In this document: in pieces, positions 20,301-30,973 of the stretch | Layout of the letters: each line of letters begins with the position of its first letter | Numbering within the stretch: the stretch's first letter is position 1 | Assembly: GCF_963576675.1 (NCBI RefSeq) | Contig: NC_088919.1 | Span: forward strand, 43,174,501 to 43,238,500 | Direction of reading: 5' to 3' | DNA: 64,000 nucleotides | Source of the DNA: Euphorbia lathyris | Lineage: Eukaryota > Streptophyta > Magnoliopsida > Malpighiales > Euphorbiaceae | The notes under the pieces: generated by a model | Databases searched by the model: none | Told to the model about the DNA's origin: nothing | Seen by the model: only the letters and a program-made list of their open reading frames with translations | Translations under genes and position numbers: made by a program

Positions 20301-23121
20301 ATGGATTTAGACGAATGGGATGGCACCAGAGACATGGACGAGGTTTATGTAAACCTGGATAGAGTGGATACCTTCCACGACCCTACGACACACTTGAGCA
20401 GGACACACTGCAACGAGGTAAGTGGTTCCTCACTTTTATTTGATTTGAAATCTAGGCTTTAGCACTCCTATACGAACATGATTTGCATGCTAACTCTTAG
20501 ACTGCCTTAGAGGACTTTAGCTAGAAAACGTGAAATCCTTTATTTACACGTAACACCTGTTTGTTTTTGTAAGAATGCACGCTATATGCATGTGAATAGT
20601 AAAAACGTGAATAGTGCACGTGAATAGTGAAAACGTGAATAGTAAAAACTTAACTAATTCACGTGAATAGTAAAGCCTAATCTATGCTCCTCGTCACCGC
20701 AGACGAGGGTGGATCAAAGAATTGACTCAACCTTACGTGAAGGACCCTACATGAGAGATTTTTACAGAAAATTGGTCCTAACTGACCGGATGAAAGAATA
20801 CCTAGTCTTAACGCGTTCTTATCACTCGCTTGCCTTAGGAGTTGTATTAAAATTTTTTTATCTTGTTCCTCTTTAGCTCATCGAGATTTTCGGGACCATT
20901 GCCGAGGTTCTTTCATGGTATGATAGGCTGAGCGTCGCGGCGAGAGCCCGCGTGCAGGAGTTGGGCTTCGGACCCTTCATTGCAGCGCTGCCCGCACCAA
21001 CGGGGTGTGCGATCCCTTTGGCCTACGGGCCCTGTGTGAGCGGTGGGTTGACTCGACCCACACCTTCCACCTTTCCTTCGGGGAGATGACCATCTCGCCC
21101 CGAGATTTCTCATTATTGACCGGATTACGAGGGAGCAACACCCCCATCCCTTTCCATAATGGCATGATGCGACCGCGGGTCGACCCTGCTAGGCTTGCCG
21201 CCTTGATAGGACCACGAGTTCCCCTATGCGCCAGATCTACCCCGGTGAAGTTTATTTCGACTGCTAGCCTTTTGAGTAGACGGGACTTCTGTGAGACAGA
21301 TGCTACTGATCTGGCGGTTCGTAGCTTCCTTATATATGCTCTGAGTGAGACGATTTTCCACACGAAGGGCGAAAAGGTACATGCGAGTCTCATCCAGGCC
21401 CTTAGTGATTTAGATGCCGCAGCTTCCTACGATTGGGCGGGGGCAGGCTTAGCTTTTCTCTACAAGTTTCTGGACCTGACTAGCCGGAAGCGCAAGGATT
21501 TCGGTGGTTACACCTTTGCTCTACTGGTACGTGATGCCTTCTTGATTCGCCCGTCTTTGTTTTTTTTTTCTCACACTCCTAGTCCTTGTTTATACCGCAG
21601 GTGTGGGCGTACGAGAGACGCATCCTTCCCAGTCGATCTCGACCTCGATTGAGAGCACAGAGGCCGCCTTTTATGGTTCGATGGAGAGATTTTGATCTGA
21701 GCGCTGAGAGGAGGCGGACAGTGCCATGGCTCCTAGATCGGATTGACTCATTGGTCCTCACACAGGTAGATTTCGCTTAGTCTCGCTAGACTTTGGCTTG
21801 AGCCCTTCTGACCTTTTCTTTGTGCATATTTTTTAGATTAAGTTCAGGTGGGACGATCTTGACTTCGGTCCCGAGTATTCATACACATCGATGATCCAGG
21901 AGCAGCAGTGCGTGCTCACCGGCCCTTGTGTGCGGGCGTGGTATTTGGGAGATCGAGGCATCACTGGAGTGAGTGATGTTCACTGGACGCCGGGGGAGAT
22001 TCCCGTTTCCATGTTTTCTGTGCGGACTCTGCCCTTATCGACCATTCATCGAGATCTGACCCGTCATTTTGTCGGTAGAGTAGTCTGGGTTCACACCGGG
22101 GGCCGCGAGCCTTATTTGTCCACTTTACTGAGCGCGAGGGATGCCCCGGCGGCAGCGATGGAGGTAGATCCGGTGGCGGACGTGTTTTCGAGAGAGGCGG
22201 TCGAGGCCGTCTTTGGTCAGGCGGAGGTTCCGGTAAGTGATTCCGCCTCATTTTATTCATGATATGCTCGGAGGTTTTACTGTGTGTTTTTTTTTGTTTT
22301 TTTTTTTTTTTGCTTTTTTGCAGGAGGGATCCTGGCGGAGTGCCCACCTATCTGATTTTTTCGACGATACTCGGGCTCAAACCCCGGTGTGCAAGCAGCC
22401 CTATTTTTTCGGCGAGTCCTCCAGTGCAGCTCGATCGGAGGGGTCGTCCATAGGCGTGCCTATACCAGGCTACGAGAGGGATTATACTACGATCCGCTAT
22501 GATGAGTCCGGGGTACCTTACGCGGGATTTGAGGCGGCCCCTCCTATCTTCTCCTCGAGGGTCCCGTTTGATCCCTCGGACACTTCTCTGACCACGAGAG
22601 AGACTTGTACTGATTACGTAGGGCTGTCTGGTTATCTCCGAGACCGCCTCAGCTTGCGCTGCACCGATCACCTGGTATGTATCATTACTGTACTTTAGTG
22701 TAGTGAAATGTATGCATGTATGTATGATTTATGTTTTTTTGCCTATGCTGCCTTTTATCTGTTCTTTTTTCTTTTTCTGTAGAGTGATCTACATGCCCAT
22801 GAGCGGAGACAGAGCGAGATAGTACGGGAGGCTGATGCCCGAGTTGGTCACGTGTATCAAGAGAGGAACAACCACTGGTCGAGGATGATGCGACGGGAGA
22901 CTGAGGGTCGCCTTACCGTCGAGGAGAGGGCGCGTGATGAGTCGATCAGCCGCCTTGCTGCAGAGGAGAGAGCACGAGCTGCTGATGAGAGAGCACGTGT
23001 TTCTGATGAGAGAGCGCGAGTTTCTGATGAGAGAGCGCGTGCTGCCGAGGAGACACTATCTGCGGAGCGGGCATCTCACCTGAGAGATTTTGAGAACTAT
23101 TGGGACTTCCCTCCGTATTAG
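20301..23121 (+). CDS. Plant mobile domain (PMD) gene, antisense inside the Tat element
   Basis: A gene of seven exons is visible from splice sites and frame continuity: 20301-20417, 20703-20804, 20877-21526, 21601-21765, 21837-22232, 22324-22674 and 22783-23121. Donor gt and acceptor ag borders fit throughout, and all joins are in phase 0; the second intron's donor is the least certain. Exon 3 holds the PMD core: GFGPF, then ERWVDSTHTFHLSFGEMTIS and LLTGL, as in MAIN/MAIL-type proteins and the long-form phosphatase-7 homologues. Exon 7 encodes a charged coiled coil with ERAR repeats, ending at TAG 23121. About 705 codons in all. A 2-nt surplus (gtgtg at 21005-21009) shifts the frame inside exon 3 just before the domain, so this copy is probably broken. 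Intron 1 has several gtgaatagt repeats. It converges on the integrase, which ends at 23580. The function in the element is unknown; in host proteins the domain acts in silencing and genome stability. Confidence 0.8.
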
Positions 23122-23401
23122 GCTCGTAGCTTTCATTGTTGCTTTGTAGCTTTTATTAGGGTTTCTCTGATGTATAGCTGATGTATAGGGAGTGGGGTGG
23201 ATAGTAGGTAGGCTTTTTGTGAAAAGTAGGATAGGAAATGTATAACCCGTGATTCATATTACCATGCATGCGGTAGATTATAATGATTCCAATCATTCTC
23301 GTCAAATATATTCATGCCTTTATTTATTTACAAACAACAGAAATACTTAGTCTCTTATACATTGTTTTTGTAATTGCTCAAGTCATAACTATTGTTACCA
23401 G

Positions 23402-23575
23402 GACCCGCCTTTCGGTTTTCGGATCCCGGTGATTTTTCTCCTCCCCTTTTATCATCCCGGAATTTTTAAATGAGTGCCCTTTCGGGTTTTCACCCATTGG
23501 GATGTCCCTTATTGTTGCATAGGCCGCCCTTTGTGGGTTTTCAACCTATCGGGAATTTTTCTTTATTTTTCTTTT
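23402..23575. repeat. Three imperfect repeats between convergent genes
   Basis: Three blocks of about 50-60 bp share the pattern gcc(c)tttcgggttttc-acc-gggat-ttt (near 23405, 23478 and 23530). They lie between the 3' ends of the PMD gene and the integrase and might contribute to 3'-end formation, but that is speculative. Confidence 0.5.
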
Positions 23576-23579
23576 TTTT

Positions 23580-24077
23580 TTACGAAAAGCATTTCTTAAG
23601 CCTATCCAGGTTGGTAGGTTCGGAGAATTCCATGCCGTCCATTGTGGTTAACTTCACTGCTCCTTTGCTTAGTATCTTCTTTACGACGAATGGTCCTTCC
23701 CAGTTAGGCCTGAACTTCCCCCTCGGGTCGGTGTGCGTCACACGGATCTGTTTCAGCACCAAATCTCCTTCTTTGATAGGGCTGGTCTTGACTTTTTTAT
23801 TGAAAGCCTGAGCCATCCTTCTTTGATACAACTGTACATGGTAAAGGGCTTCCATCCTTTTCTCATCAACTAAAGCCAACTGCTCGCATCGCCTCTTTAC
23901 CCATTCCGCCTCGGGAATTTCTGCCTCCACCGCAATTCTCAACGATCGCTTTTCGATCTCAACTGGCAAAACTGCTTCTGTGCCATACACCAAAGAGAAT
24001 GGTGTTGCCCCAGTCGAGGTTCTGACTGTCGTGCGATAAGCCCACAACGCGAGTGGGAGGTGCTCATGCAGTTCCAA
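23580..24077 (-). pseudogene. Integrase C-terminal part (shifted frame)
   Basis: This continues the integrase after a frameshift near 24070-24085. It carries the LALWAYRTTVRTSTGATPFS motif that follows the catalytic core in Tat and other gypsy integrases, then a C-terminal region with LVLKQI and GKFRPNWEGPFVV. It ends at the TAA at 23580-23582. It would have been fused in frame to the catalytic core upstream (25060-23939). It now lies in a different frame from all upstream pol sequence. Confidence 0.9.
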
Positions 24078-25060
24078 TGTGATTCCACCGTCTTTACGAG
24101 GAACCTTTTAAGGTTCTTATTAGCTGCTTCTACTGCCCCATTAGCCTGTGGACGGTACGGAGAAGACCTGTGATGTTCAATGCCATATTCTCGAAAAAGA
24201 TTCCTTACTTCACCCTGAAACTGGACTCCGTTATCCGTGATCATGTGATGAGGCACTCCGAACCTGGTGATCAAGTGTTTTTCAATGAACTTTCTCATCT
24301 GCTTGGATCCCAGTTTGCTAAACGACTCTGCTTCAACCCATTTGGTGAAATAATCGATGGCGACTGCAATAAACTTGTGTCCATTTGAAGCATTAGGCCT
24401 TACTTCGTCGATGATGTCAATGCCCCAGGCAGCGAATGGCCAAATAGGTGCTAGCACATGTAGTTCCATGGCCGGAAGATGACTGCAATCGCCGTGGATT
24501 TGACAATCGTGACATTTCTTCGCATACTCGTTACAATCTCTTTCCATGGTGAGCCAATAGAAGCCTTGCCTAATAATTTTCTTAGCTAGTACTGCTCCTC
24601 CCATATGGGCTCCACAAATTCCCGAATGTACTGATTCCATCGCCTCGTGGGCTTCCCCCGCATGTAAGCATCTTAGTTGTAATCCGTCAATGTGCCTTTT
24701 GTAAAGCAAGTCGTTATGGATGACGAACTGACGAGCTAGCCTTCTAATCACAGCTTGATCCCTAGGTTCTGACTCTGCCGGATATGTTCCATCTTTCATG
24801 AAGTTCACGATATCGAAATACCACGGTTTTTCATCTGCCCCTAACAGCATTACGTCTTCATAGCACGGTTTGTGAGATCTTCTCAATACCAATGGTTTCG
24901 AAGCAAGGTTCCGGGGGTTGTCCCAAACTGACACCAAAGTAGCCAAGGCATCCGCCGCCTGGTTCTGTGCTCGAGGAATATGATAGAAACGACATTTCTT
25001 GAATCTTTGTGCCAACCCTTCTAGCTGATCTAGATACGGACGTAGCCTTTCTTCTCTCAC
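23939..25060 (-). pseudogene. Integrase zinc-binding and catalytic core of Tat element
   Basis: This part of the integrase inserts cDNA into the genome. The H-H-C-C zinc-binding region is visible (HAGEAHEAMESVH, then CHDCQ). The catalytic triad is WGIDII, ITDNGVQF and AVEAANK, which is D, D, E with normal spacing. The last 55 or so residues of this open stretch are out of frame, because a frameshift near 24080 moves the true C-terminus to another frame. It follows the additional RNase H in the same frame across a TAA at 25073-25075. Confidence 0.92.
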
Positions 25061-25072
25061 TTCCCAGTTTCC

Positions 25073-25390
25073 TTATGCCTGTTCGATAATCAACTTGGAG
25101 TCACCCCAAATTTCGACATATGACGCTCCCAGTGCTGCTAATGACTCCAAACCATAAATGCATGCTTCGTATTCGGCCATATTATTGGTAAGGGGGAAGG
25201 ATAACTTCTTCGCCATCGGGATTCTTTCTCCTTCCGGGGAGATAAGTAGTACTCCTACTCCGGCTCCATTCGAATTAACTGCTCCGTCGAAGAACATTTT
25301 CCACGGTATAACTTCGATTGCATTCAAATGTTCATCGGGGAAATCATAGCTTATCTCTTCTTCTTCTGTATTCAGGGGTTGATTAGCCAA
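25073..25390 (-). pseudogene. Additional RNase H domain of Tat element
   Basis: The second RNase H of Tat-lineage elements. It shows FFDGAVNSNGAGVGVLL (first D), NMAEYEACIYGL (E) and WGDSKLI (second D), so the catalytic acidic residues are all present. It lies between the degenerate first RNase H and the integrase, in the same frame as both, and is closed off by TAA stops at 25394-25396 and 25073-25075. A two-RNase-H arrangement is a hallmark of the Tat lineage. Confidence 0.9.
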
Positions 25391-25393
25391 AAA

Positions 25394-26332
25394 TTATGCC
25401 ACGGCTCTTCCTTTGATAACCTTCTTTGTCACATATTCAATGTCAAACTCGGACAAAAGCAACAACCATCTAGCTAACTTCCCCGTCAAGGATGGAGTTC
25501 GGTATAGATACTTCACGGGGTCCATCCGAGAAATAATGATCCCTTTATACGATTGGAAATAGTGCCGCAGTTTCTTCGTCAACCACACGACTGCCACACA
25601 TGTCTTTTCGATCATGTTGTATTTGAGCTCATACTCTAGGAACTTCTTACTCAAATAATACACCGCGTGTTCCACACCGGTGTCTCCCTCTTGAGCTAGC
25701 ATTGCTCCAATAGATCGCTCCTCAATTGCTACATAGAGGAGAAGTGGCTTTCCCAGTTTAGGCGGTCTCAACACTGGCGGATTAGACAAGTAACTTCGGA
25801 CACTCTCCAACGCCTGTTGACACTTATCATTCCAAACGACGGGTTGGTCTTTCCTTAACAACTTAAAGATTGGCTCGCAGATTGTGGTGAGTCTTGCTAT
25901 GAACCGACTGATATACTGAACTTGCCCCAGAAACCCCCTCACTTCCTTCTCATTTCTCGGCGCTGGCATTTCCTTTATAGCCTTCACTTTATCGGGATCC
26001 GCCTCAATTCCCTTATTTCCGATTACATAGCCTAAGATTTTTCCCGACGAAACGCCGAAAAAGCACTTCTTCGGGTTTAACCTTAGCTTGAATTCTGCAA
26101 TTCGGGCCAAAAACTTCTCGAGTGCGGCAAAATGCCCTTCTCTTGTCTCTGATTTGACCATCATGTCATCCACGTAGACTTCTACCTCCTTGTGTATCAT
26201 GTCATGGAACAGTGCCGTGGCCATTCTCTGATAGGTTGCCCCGGCATTTTTCAAACCAAATGGCATCACTCTGTAACAGTATGTTCCCCACTCAGTTGTG
26301 AACGAGGTTTTCGCTTTGTGCTTTTCGGCCAT
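25394..26332 (-). pseudogene. RT palm and first RNase H of Tat element
   Basis: This continues RT from the TAG at 26333-26335. It contains GTYCYRVMPFGLKNAGATYQ and the catalytic YVDDMMVKS (YVDD near residue 53), then the thumb and connection regions. The first RNase H (LLLYVAIEERSIGAML...) lacks the usual first aspartate, as is typical when the additional RNase H takes over. It ends at TAA 25394-25396, just after KVIKGRAVA. Confidence 0.9.
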
Positions 26333-27364
26333 CTAAACTTGCATGTAGCCCATGAAACCGTCCACATTCGTGTGTAAGACGCTTGACGCTGCACTGTCGA
26401 TCAATACATCGATATGAGGCAATGCGAACTCATCCTTGGGGCATGCCTTGTTAAGATCTCTGTAATCCACGCACATCCTCACTTTGCCGTCCTTCTTTGC
26501 GATGGGCACTACATTTGCGACCCAAGGGGGATAGTCGATCACTTCGATGAATCCTGCTTCTAACTGCTTCTTCACCTCCTCTCTGATCTTATCTGCCCAT
26601 TCGGGTCTCATACGTCGGAGCTTCTGCTTTACGGGCCTCGCCTCGGGATATGTTGGAATACGGTGAGTTACGATTGATTGATCAATTCCAGGCATGTCTT
26701 CGTATGTCCAAGCGAATACAATTTCGTATTTTGTAATTATTCTCTCAAATTCTTTTCTCTCTTCAATAGTTAATGCTTGAGCAATTTGTATAAGTTTAGG
26801 ATTTTCATCCGTACCAAGATTGAAAGTTGACATTTCTATCGTATTGATTTCAAATGTAGGCATGTTATATGAATGAGAATGCATGGAATGATCATGATCA
26901 ACATCAAGCAAGTAAGCAAAATCAGAATTCATTTCATTGATAGCGTGGGTGATTACATCATCAGACTCAAACAAAGCAGTAATACAATTTTCATCCTCAA
27001 TATCTTCGGACTTCTCATATACTCTCGAGGTACTAGGCTCAATTTCAGCTCCTATAGTCGGTTTAATGGTAATGACCTGCTCCTCGGCATTTGAATCCAG
27101 CATCATGATCTCCTCGACAAAGCAGCTTGCCTTTCCTTTGCCCCAGTCGGCGACATCATTGAAGATTTCAAACCCTGGCAGAATCTTTCCTTCCGTGCTA
27201 GTCCACGACTCGGAGGTTCCCGAATATGGCTTTCCATGCCCCTCGCTTACAAAATGCTTCCTCAAGCCTATTTTTCCTTCTACACTCATGTTGGATGGAC
27301 TCCCCTGCTCATATCCCAAACCCCTCCGGGTTTTCTGACTTTTAAAATTCGGAAACTCTGACAA
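26333..27364 (-). pseudogene. RT N-terminal part of Tat element
   Basis: It holds the linker between protease and RT, then RT fingers: ARPVKQKLRRMRPEWADKI, GFIEVIDYPPWVANVVPIAK, VRMCVDYRDLNKACPKDEF. The motif-A aspartate is retained in a somewhat altered context (NVDGFMGYMQV). TAG at 26333-26335 interrupts it before the palm. Same frame as the upstream 816-codon stretch, separated from it by TAA at 27368-27370 (consistent with CAA to TAA). Confidence 0.9.
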
Positions 27365-27367
27365 CCC

Positions 27368-29818
27368 TTAATGGTGTGCTCCTAATCCCATTCCCGGGAT
27401 GAAACCTCCCTTCATCATCTTCACCACATCGGTGGTCATGCTCGATTCGTAAATCCCAGAGACTTGGAATCCGGAGAAGAGTTGAGGCTCAATTCCCAAT
27501 GCTGCCACCGAGCTCAGTTTCTCAGCTCTAATTGTCACCATCTCCTCCCCGAAGGGGAACTTGATCATCTGATGGAGCGTGGAGGGAACACCTCCCAGCT
27601 TGTGGAACCAAGGGCGTCCCAACAACACAGCAAAAGTTACCGGGATGTCCAACACTGTGAACTCAGTCTCTTCCTCATGCGGCCCTACTTTCAATTTGGC
27701 CTTGAAAACTCCTTCAATATACCTACGGCTGTCATCGTATGCTCTGATCACTGTTTCAGAAGCTGTCAAATCTCCTCTCTCCACTCCTAACTTGGACAAG
27801 AGCTTCAAAGGACAAACATTAATGGCCGATCCATCATCGACCATAACACAGCTAGTCTTCTTCCCATTAATTTCCGCTCGGATATACAATGGCTTGTTGT
27901 GAGCCTTCCCCTCTTCTGGGAGATCCTCGTCGGTAAATGTGATCTCAGTCCTCTTTCGAGCCATAATTGCCCCTACTAGCGCTGTCGGCTCGGTATCGGT
28001 GGAAATAACCAAATTCTGCAACTCTTTCATCAGATTTTCACGATGGTACCTAGAATGGCATAAAACTTCCCAGACCGTAGACTTAGCTTGCGTCTTCTTC
28101 AACTGTTCAAGAACTTGGTCGTCGGGCTTAGGAGCCGAACCTTCTCCAATCTCAATCTCTACCATTGGTGCCTTTCCCTCGGCCACACGACCTGATCTCG
28201 TCATCACCGCAACTTCCGGCTCGTCATCCGACTCGTCCCAAATGTTGATAGGGATCTTCCGAGTGGCATCCTCCTCGTCCGAGGAACTTGCCCAAATGTC
28301 TACGACCATTAAATCCATGACGTGAGGAACACTCGGATTCAGGAAAAAGGGATCCGTTGATCCATACAAAGCCCAACCTATCAACTCATCATAGTCACGG
28401 AGGGACACCCTACTCATCCTTCTCGCGGCCAACGGAATAGCACCTCGTTGTATGCACATAAGCTGCACCTTATCGCTCATTGTCTCATTACACTGCTCAT
28501 AACGGTGCCTCCACCTTCTAGCATAATCCACAAAATGTTCCTCGGGGAATTGCCTAATCCTGTCCAAATCATCCAGGGATCCCGTCCACGGAATGTATAT
28601 TTCATATCTCGCCACAAAGGCATTTTGGAGCGGTATCCAATGGCACATCTCTTCCTCTGACAGACCCTGATGCCACAATAAGGCTTCACCCATCAAGGTT
28701 TCCGAAAAATGTTCATGCAACTCACACTGTGGAAATCCAGCGTTATACATATGATCGCGGAATATCCTTGCATGCTCCACAGGATCCCGGTATCCACCAT
28801 ACCTAGGCATCGCTAACACCGCATCGGGTGTTTGGAAAGACGGGGAATCAGGGGTTTGCTCTGCTAGCATCCATACTGTATACTCCTTGATAAATCTCTT
28901 TGTCATAGCTGCCCAATTGGTCTTAACATACATTGGCAGCGACATATACCACATCAGCGGTTCACCCATCAATGAATTACAAAACAAGCTAGTGATCTCT
29001 TCCTCTTTGAAACTCAAGGCTGTCATAGCCGACAAATAGAAGTGAAGGTGCTCCATAGGGTCCTTATTGCCGTTATACTTGCTCACCCTTGGCAATGGAC
29101 GCTTGATGGGTCCAATCTGCATTGCAAAGTGCTCCGCAGTTCTATCCTCAGCTCTCTGATACTTTTCAAGAAACAAATCCGACAACTGATCCCAATCGTG
29201 CTTGCAAGAGTCGGGCAATGAATGGAACCATTGCAAAGGCTCACCTACCAGTGAATGGTGGAACCACTGAGCAATTTCATCTACCCCGAAGGATTCAATA
29301 AACATGTCGTGCATATACTCACGCAAGTGCACTTCGGGATCCCTTCCTCCACTGAACAAACCCAAATTTGGCACGATAGTCCGAGACGACCCTTCACCAG
29401 TCTCTTCGGCACTATCCTCGTCATATGGTGCTCCACCATCTGATCCTTCCTCCATTGGTTCGTCCTCTTGTTCCTCACTCAAGAAGGACATATACAAACC
29501 ATTTCCCACATTGCTTCTTTCGACGGAGTCCAACAACTCCTCTACATCTTCCTCAAAAGATTCCATCACTACAGTTTCCGTCAAACCAGCTCCGATCATG
29601 CTCACCCTATGATTAGGCAATGGATTGCGCCTAACGGAAGGGTTTGTTGACGAAGGATCAGCTATCTTCTTCTCCTCAATCAAATCTTGGATTTCGTGTT
29701 TCAGCCTCTCGCAATTCTCAATCGTATGTCCATAACTGCTGTGGAATTCACAATACCCTCTAGCCTGAATCTGCAGAGTAGGTTGAGCTTTGTTATACGG
29801 GGTAAGGGCTTTCAACAA
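27368..29818 (-). pseudogene. Zinc knuckle, three extra Gag-like domains and protease of Tat element
   Basis: An 816-codon open stretch in frame with the upstream gag. Residues 23-36 form the Tat-type knuckle (CEFHSSYGHTIENC). After an acidic linker come three capsid-like blocks at about 150-222, 241-315 and 336-410. Each follows the pattern (F/Y)xGxxDPxxH ... SLxGE(P/A)LxW ... L ... W ... F ... Y. The third is followed (411-490) by a region like the C-terminal half of the first Gag domain. The aspartic protease follows near 655-735, with VMVDDGSAINV (D661) and VLLGRPW, and a G-patch-like GFIPGMGLG at the end. Standard Tat Gag has one such block, so the repeats are unusual. It ends at TAA 27368-27370. 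Confidence 0.88.
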
Positions 29819-29827
29819 CCCCTTCTT

Positions 29828-30973
29828 CTACAGACGTTCAAAAACTTTCGCATAGGTCTGATCGAACTTGGCGAACCGCCTCTTTTCGATAGCATTAAGA
29901 TCAACCACTTTCACTGTCGCAGATTCCGTACTCGCGCTAGGCCCTCCGGCACTATATCCAGACTTCGTCCACTTGGTATAAGCTTTCTTCGGCTCCCCAT
30001 CGCCTTCGACAGTCAAGGCACAACTATACATCTGATTGAAATCTGTGAACGTCATATATCTCAACTCATTCTTAATATACGGCAACGTATTGCCTATCAC
30101 CATTCGGATCTGATCTTGCTCAAGCGGCTTCTGTTTCATGACCGCGACCTTAGCCCTCCATCTCTTCACGAAGTCTGAAAGGGATTCCCCAGTCTGCTGC
30201 TTAGTGCTCTCTAACTCTTTCAAAGTGACTTCCAACATGGTGTTAAAACTATACTGAGCGATGAATGACTTCGCTAACTCCTTCCAATCCTTCTTTGTCA
30301 CCATTGGCAGCGCATGGAACCATGTGAGGGCAGCCCCCTCCAGGTAAGTGTTAAACAGCCCCAGGACTTGATCCTCAGTCAGGATCGTGTGCTTCATTAC
30401 TGCTACGTACTGATTCATGTGAGCGGTGGGATCTCCAGTTCCATCGAACTTTTTCATGTCAGGGAGCCGGAATTTCAGAGGTAAAGCTGTTGCTGTCAAA
30501 CAATTCTTCAAGTTATAGAAATCTTGACTCCCGGAGCTTCCTCCGTGCAAGTCCTGCACTTCCTGTGTGATGTGTTGCCTCCACTCCTCTTCCTTAGCTT
30601 TCTCCTTCTCTAACTGTTTTCGGACATAATACTGATAATCCTCCTCATTCCCAAAGCGAGGGCCATCGTTCACCTCATTCTCAGCACGCTTACTACCACT
30701 CTTGTTGTCCTTCAGTGCTAACTCAGCTAGCTGGGCCAAGATTGCGGTCAGCTGGTCGTTGATATTGTTCACAGAATTCTCCAATTCAGCCACCTTCTCA
30801 TCGGTTGCAGACATACTGACGGAAGACTGAGTATACTCGGATGAAGATGATTCAGAAGCCACAACTACTGATTCGGGACTGTCTATTCGCAACTGATCAA
30901 ACTGTCTGACAAGCCAATTACTCTCGCGAAACCACAACCGCTTAATGATGACGTCTGTGCGAACGGTATCCAT
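29828..30973 (-). pseudogene. Gag (capsid) of Tat element
   Basis: A 381-codon stretch encoding the structural capsid. The N-terminal third is low complexity with a short coiled coil (AELENSVNNINDQLTAILAQ). The retrotransposon Gag core follows: LPDMKKFDGTGDPTAHMNQY, YLEGAALTWFHALP and DWKELAKSFIAQY, then SDFVKRWRAKVAVMKQKP. TAG at 29828-29830 separates it from its zinc knuckle in the next open stretch, in the same frame. The ATG at 30973 is the first in frame after a 1.9-kb leader. Confidence 0.9.

Noticed and set aside
26873..29650. Plus-strand ORFs opposite Tat pol
   Set aside because: Shadows of the coding frame on the other strand; no motifs.
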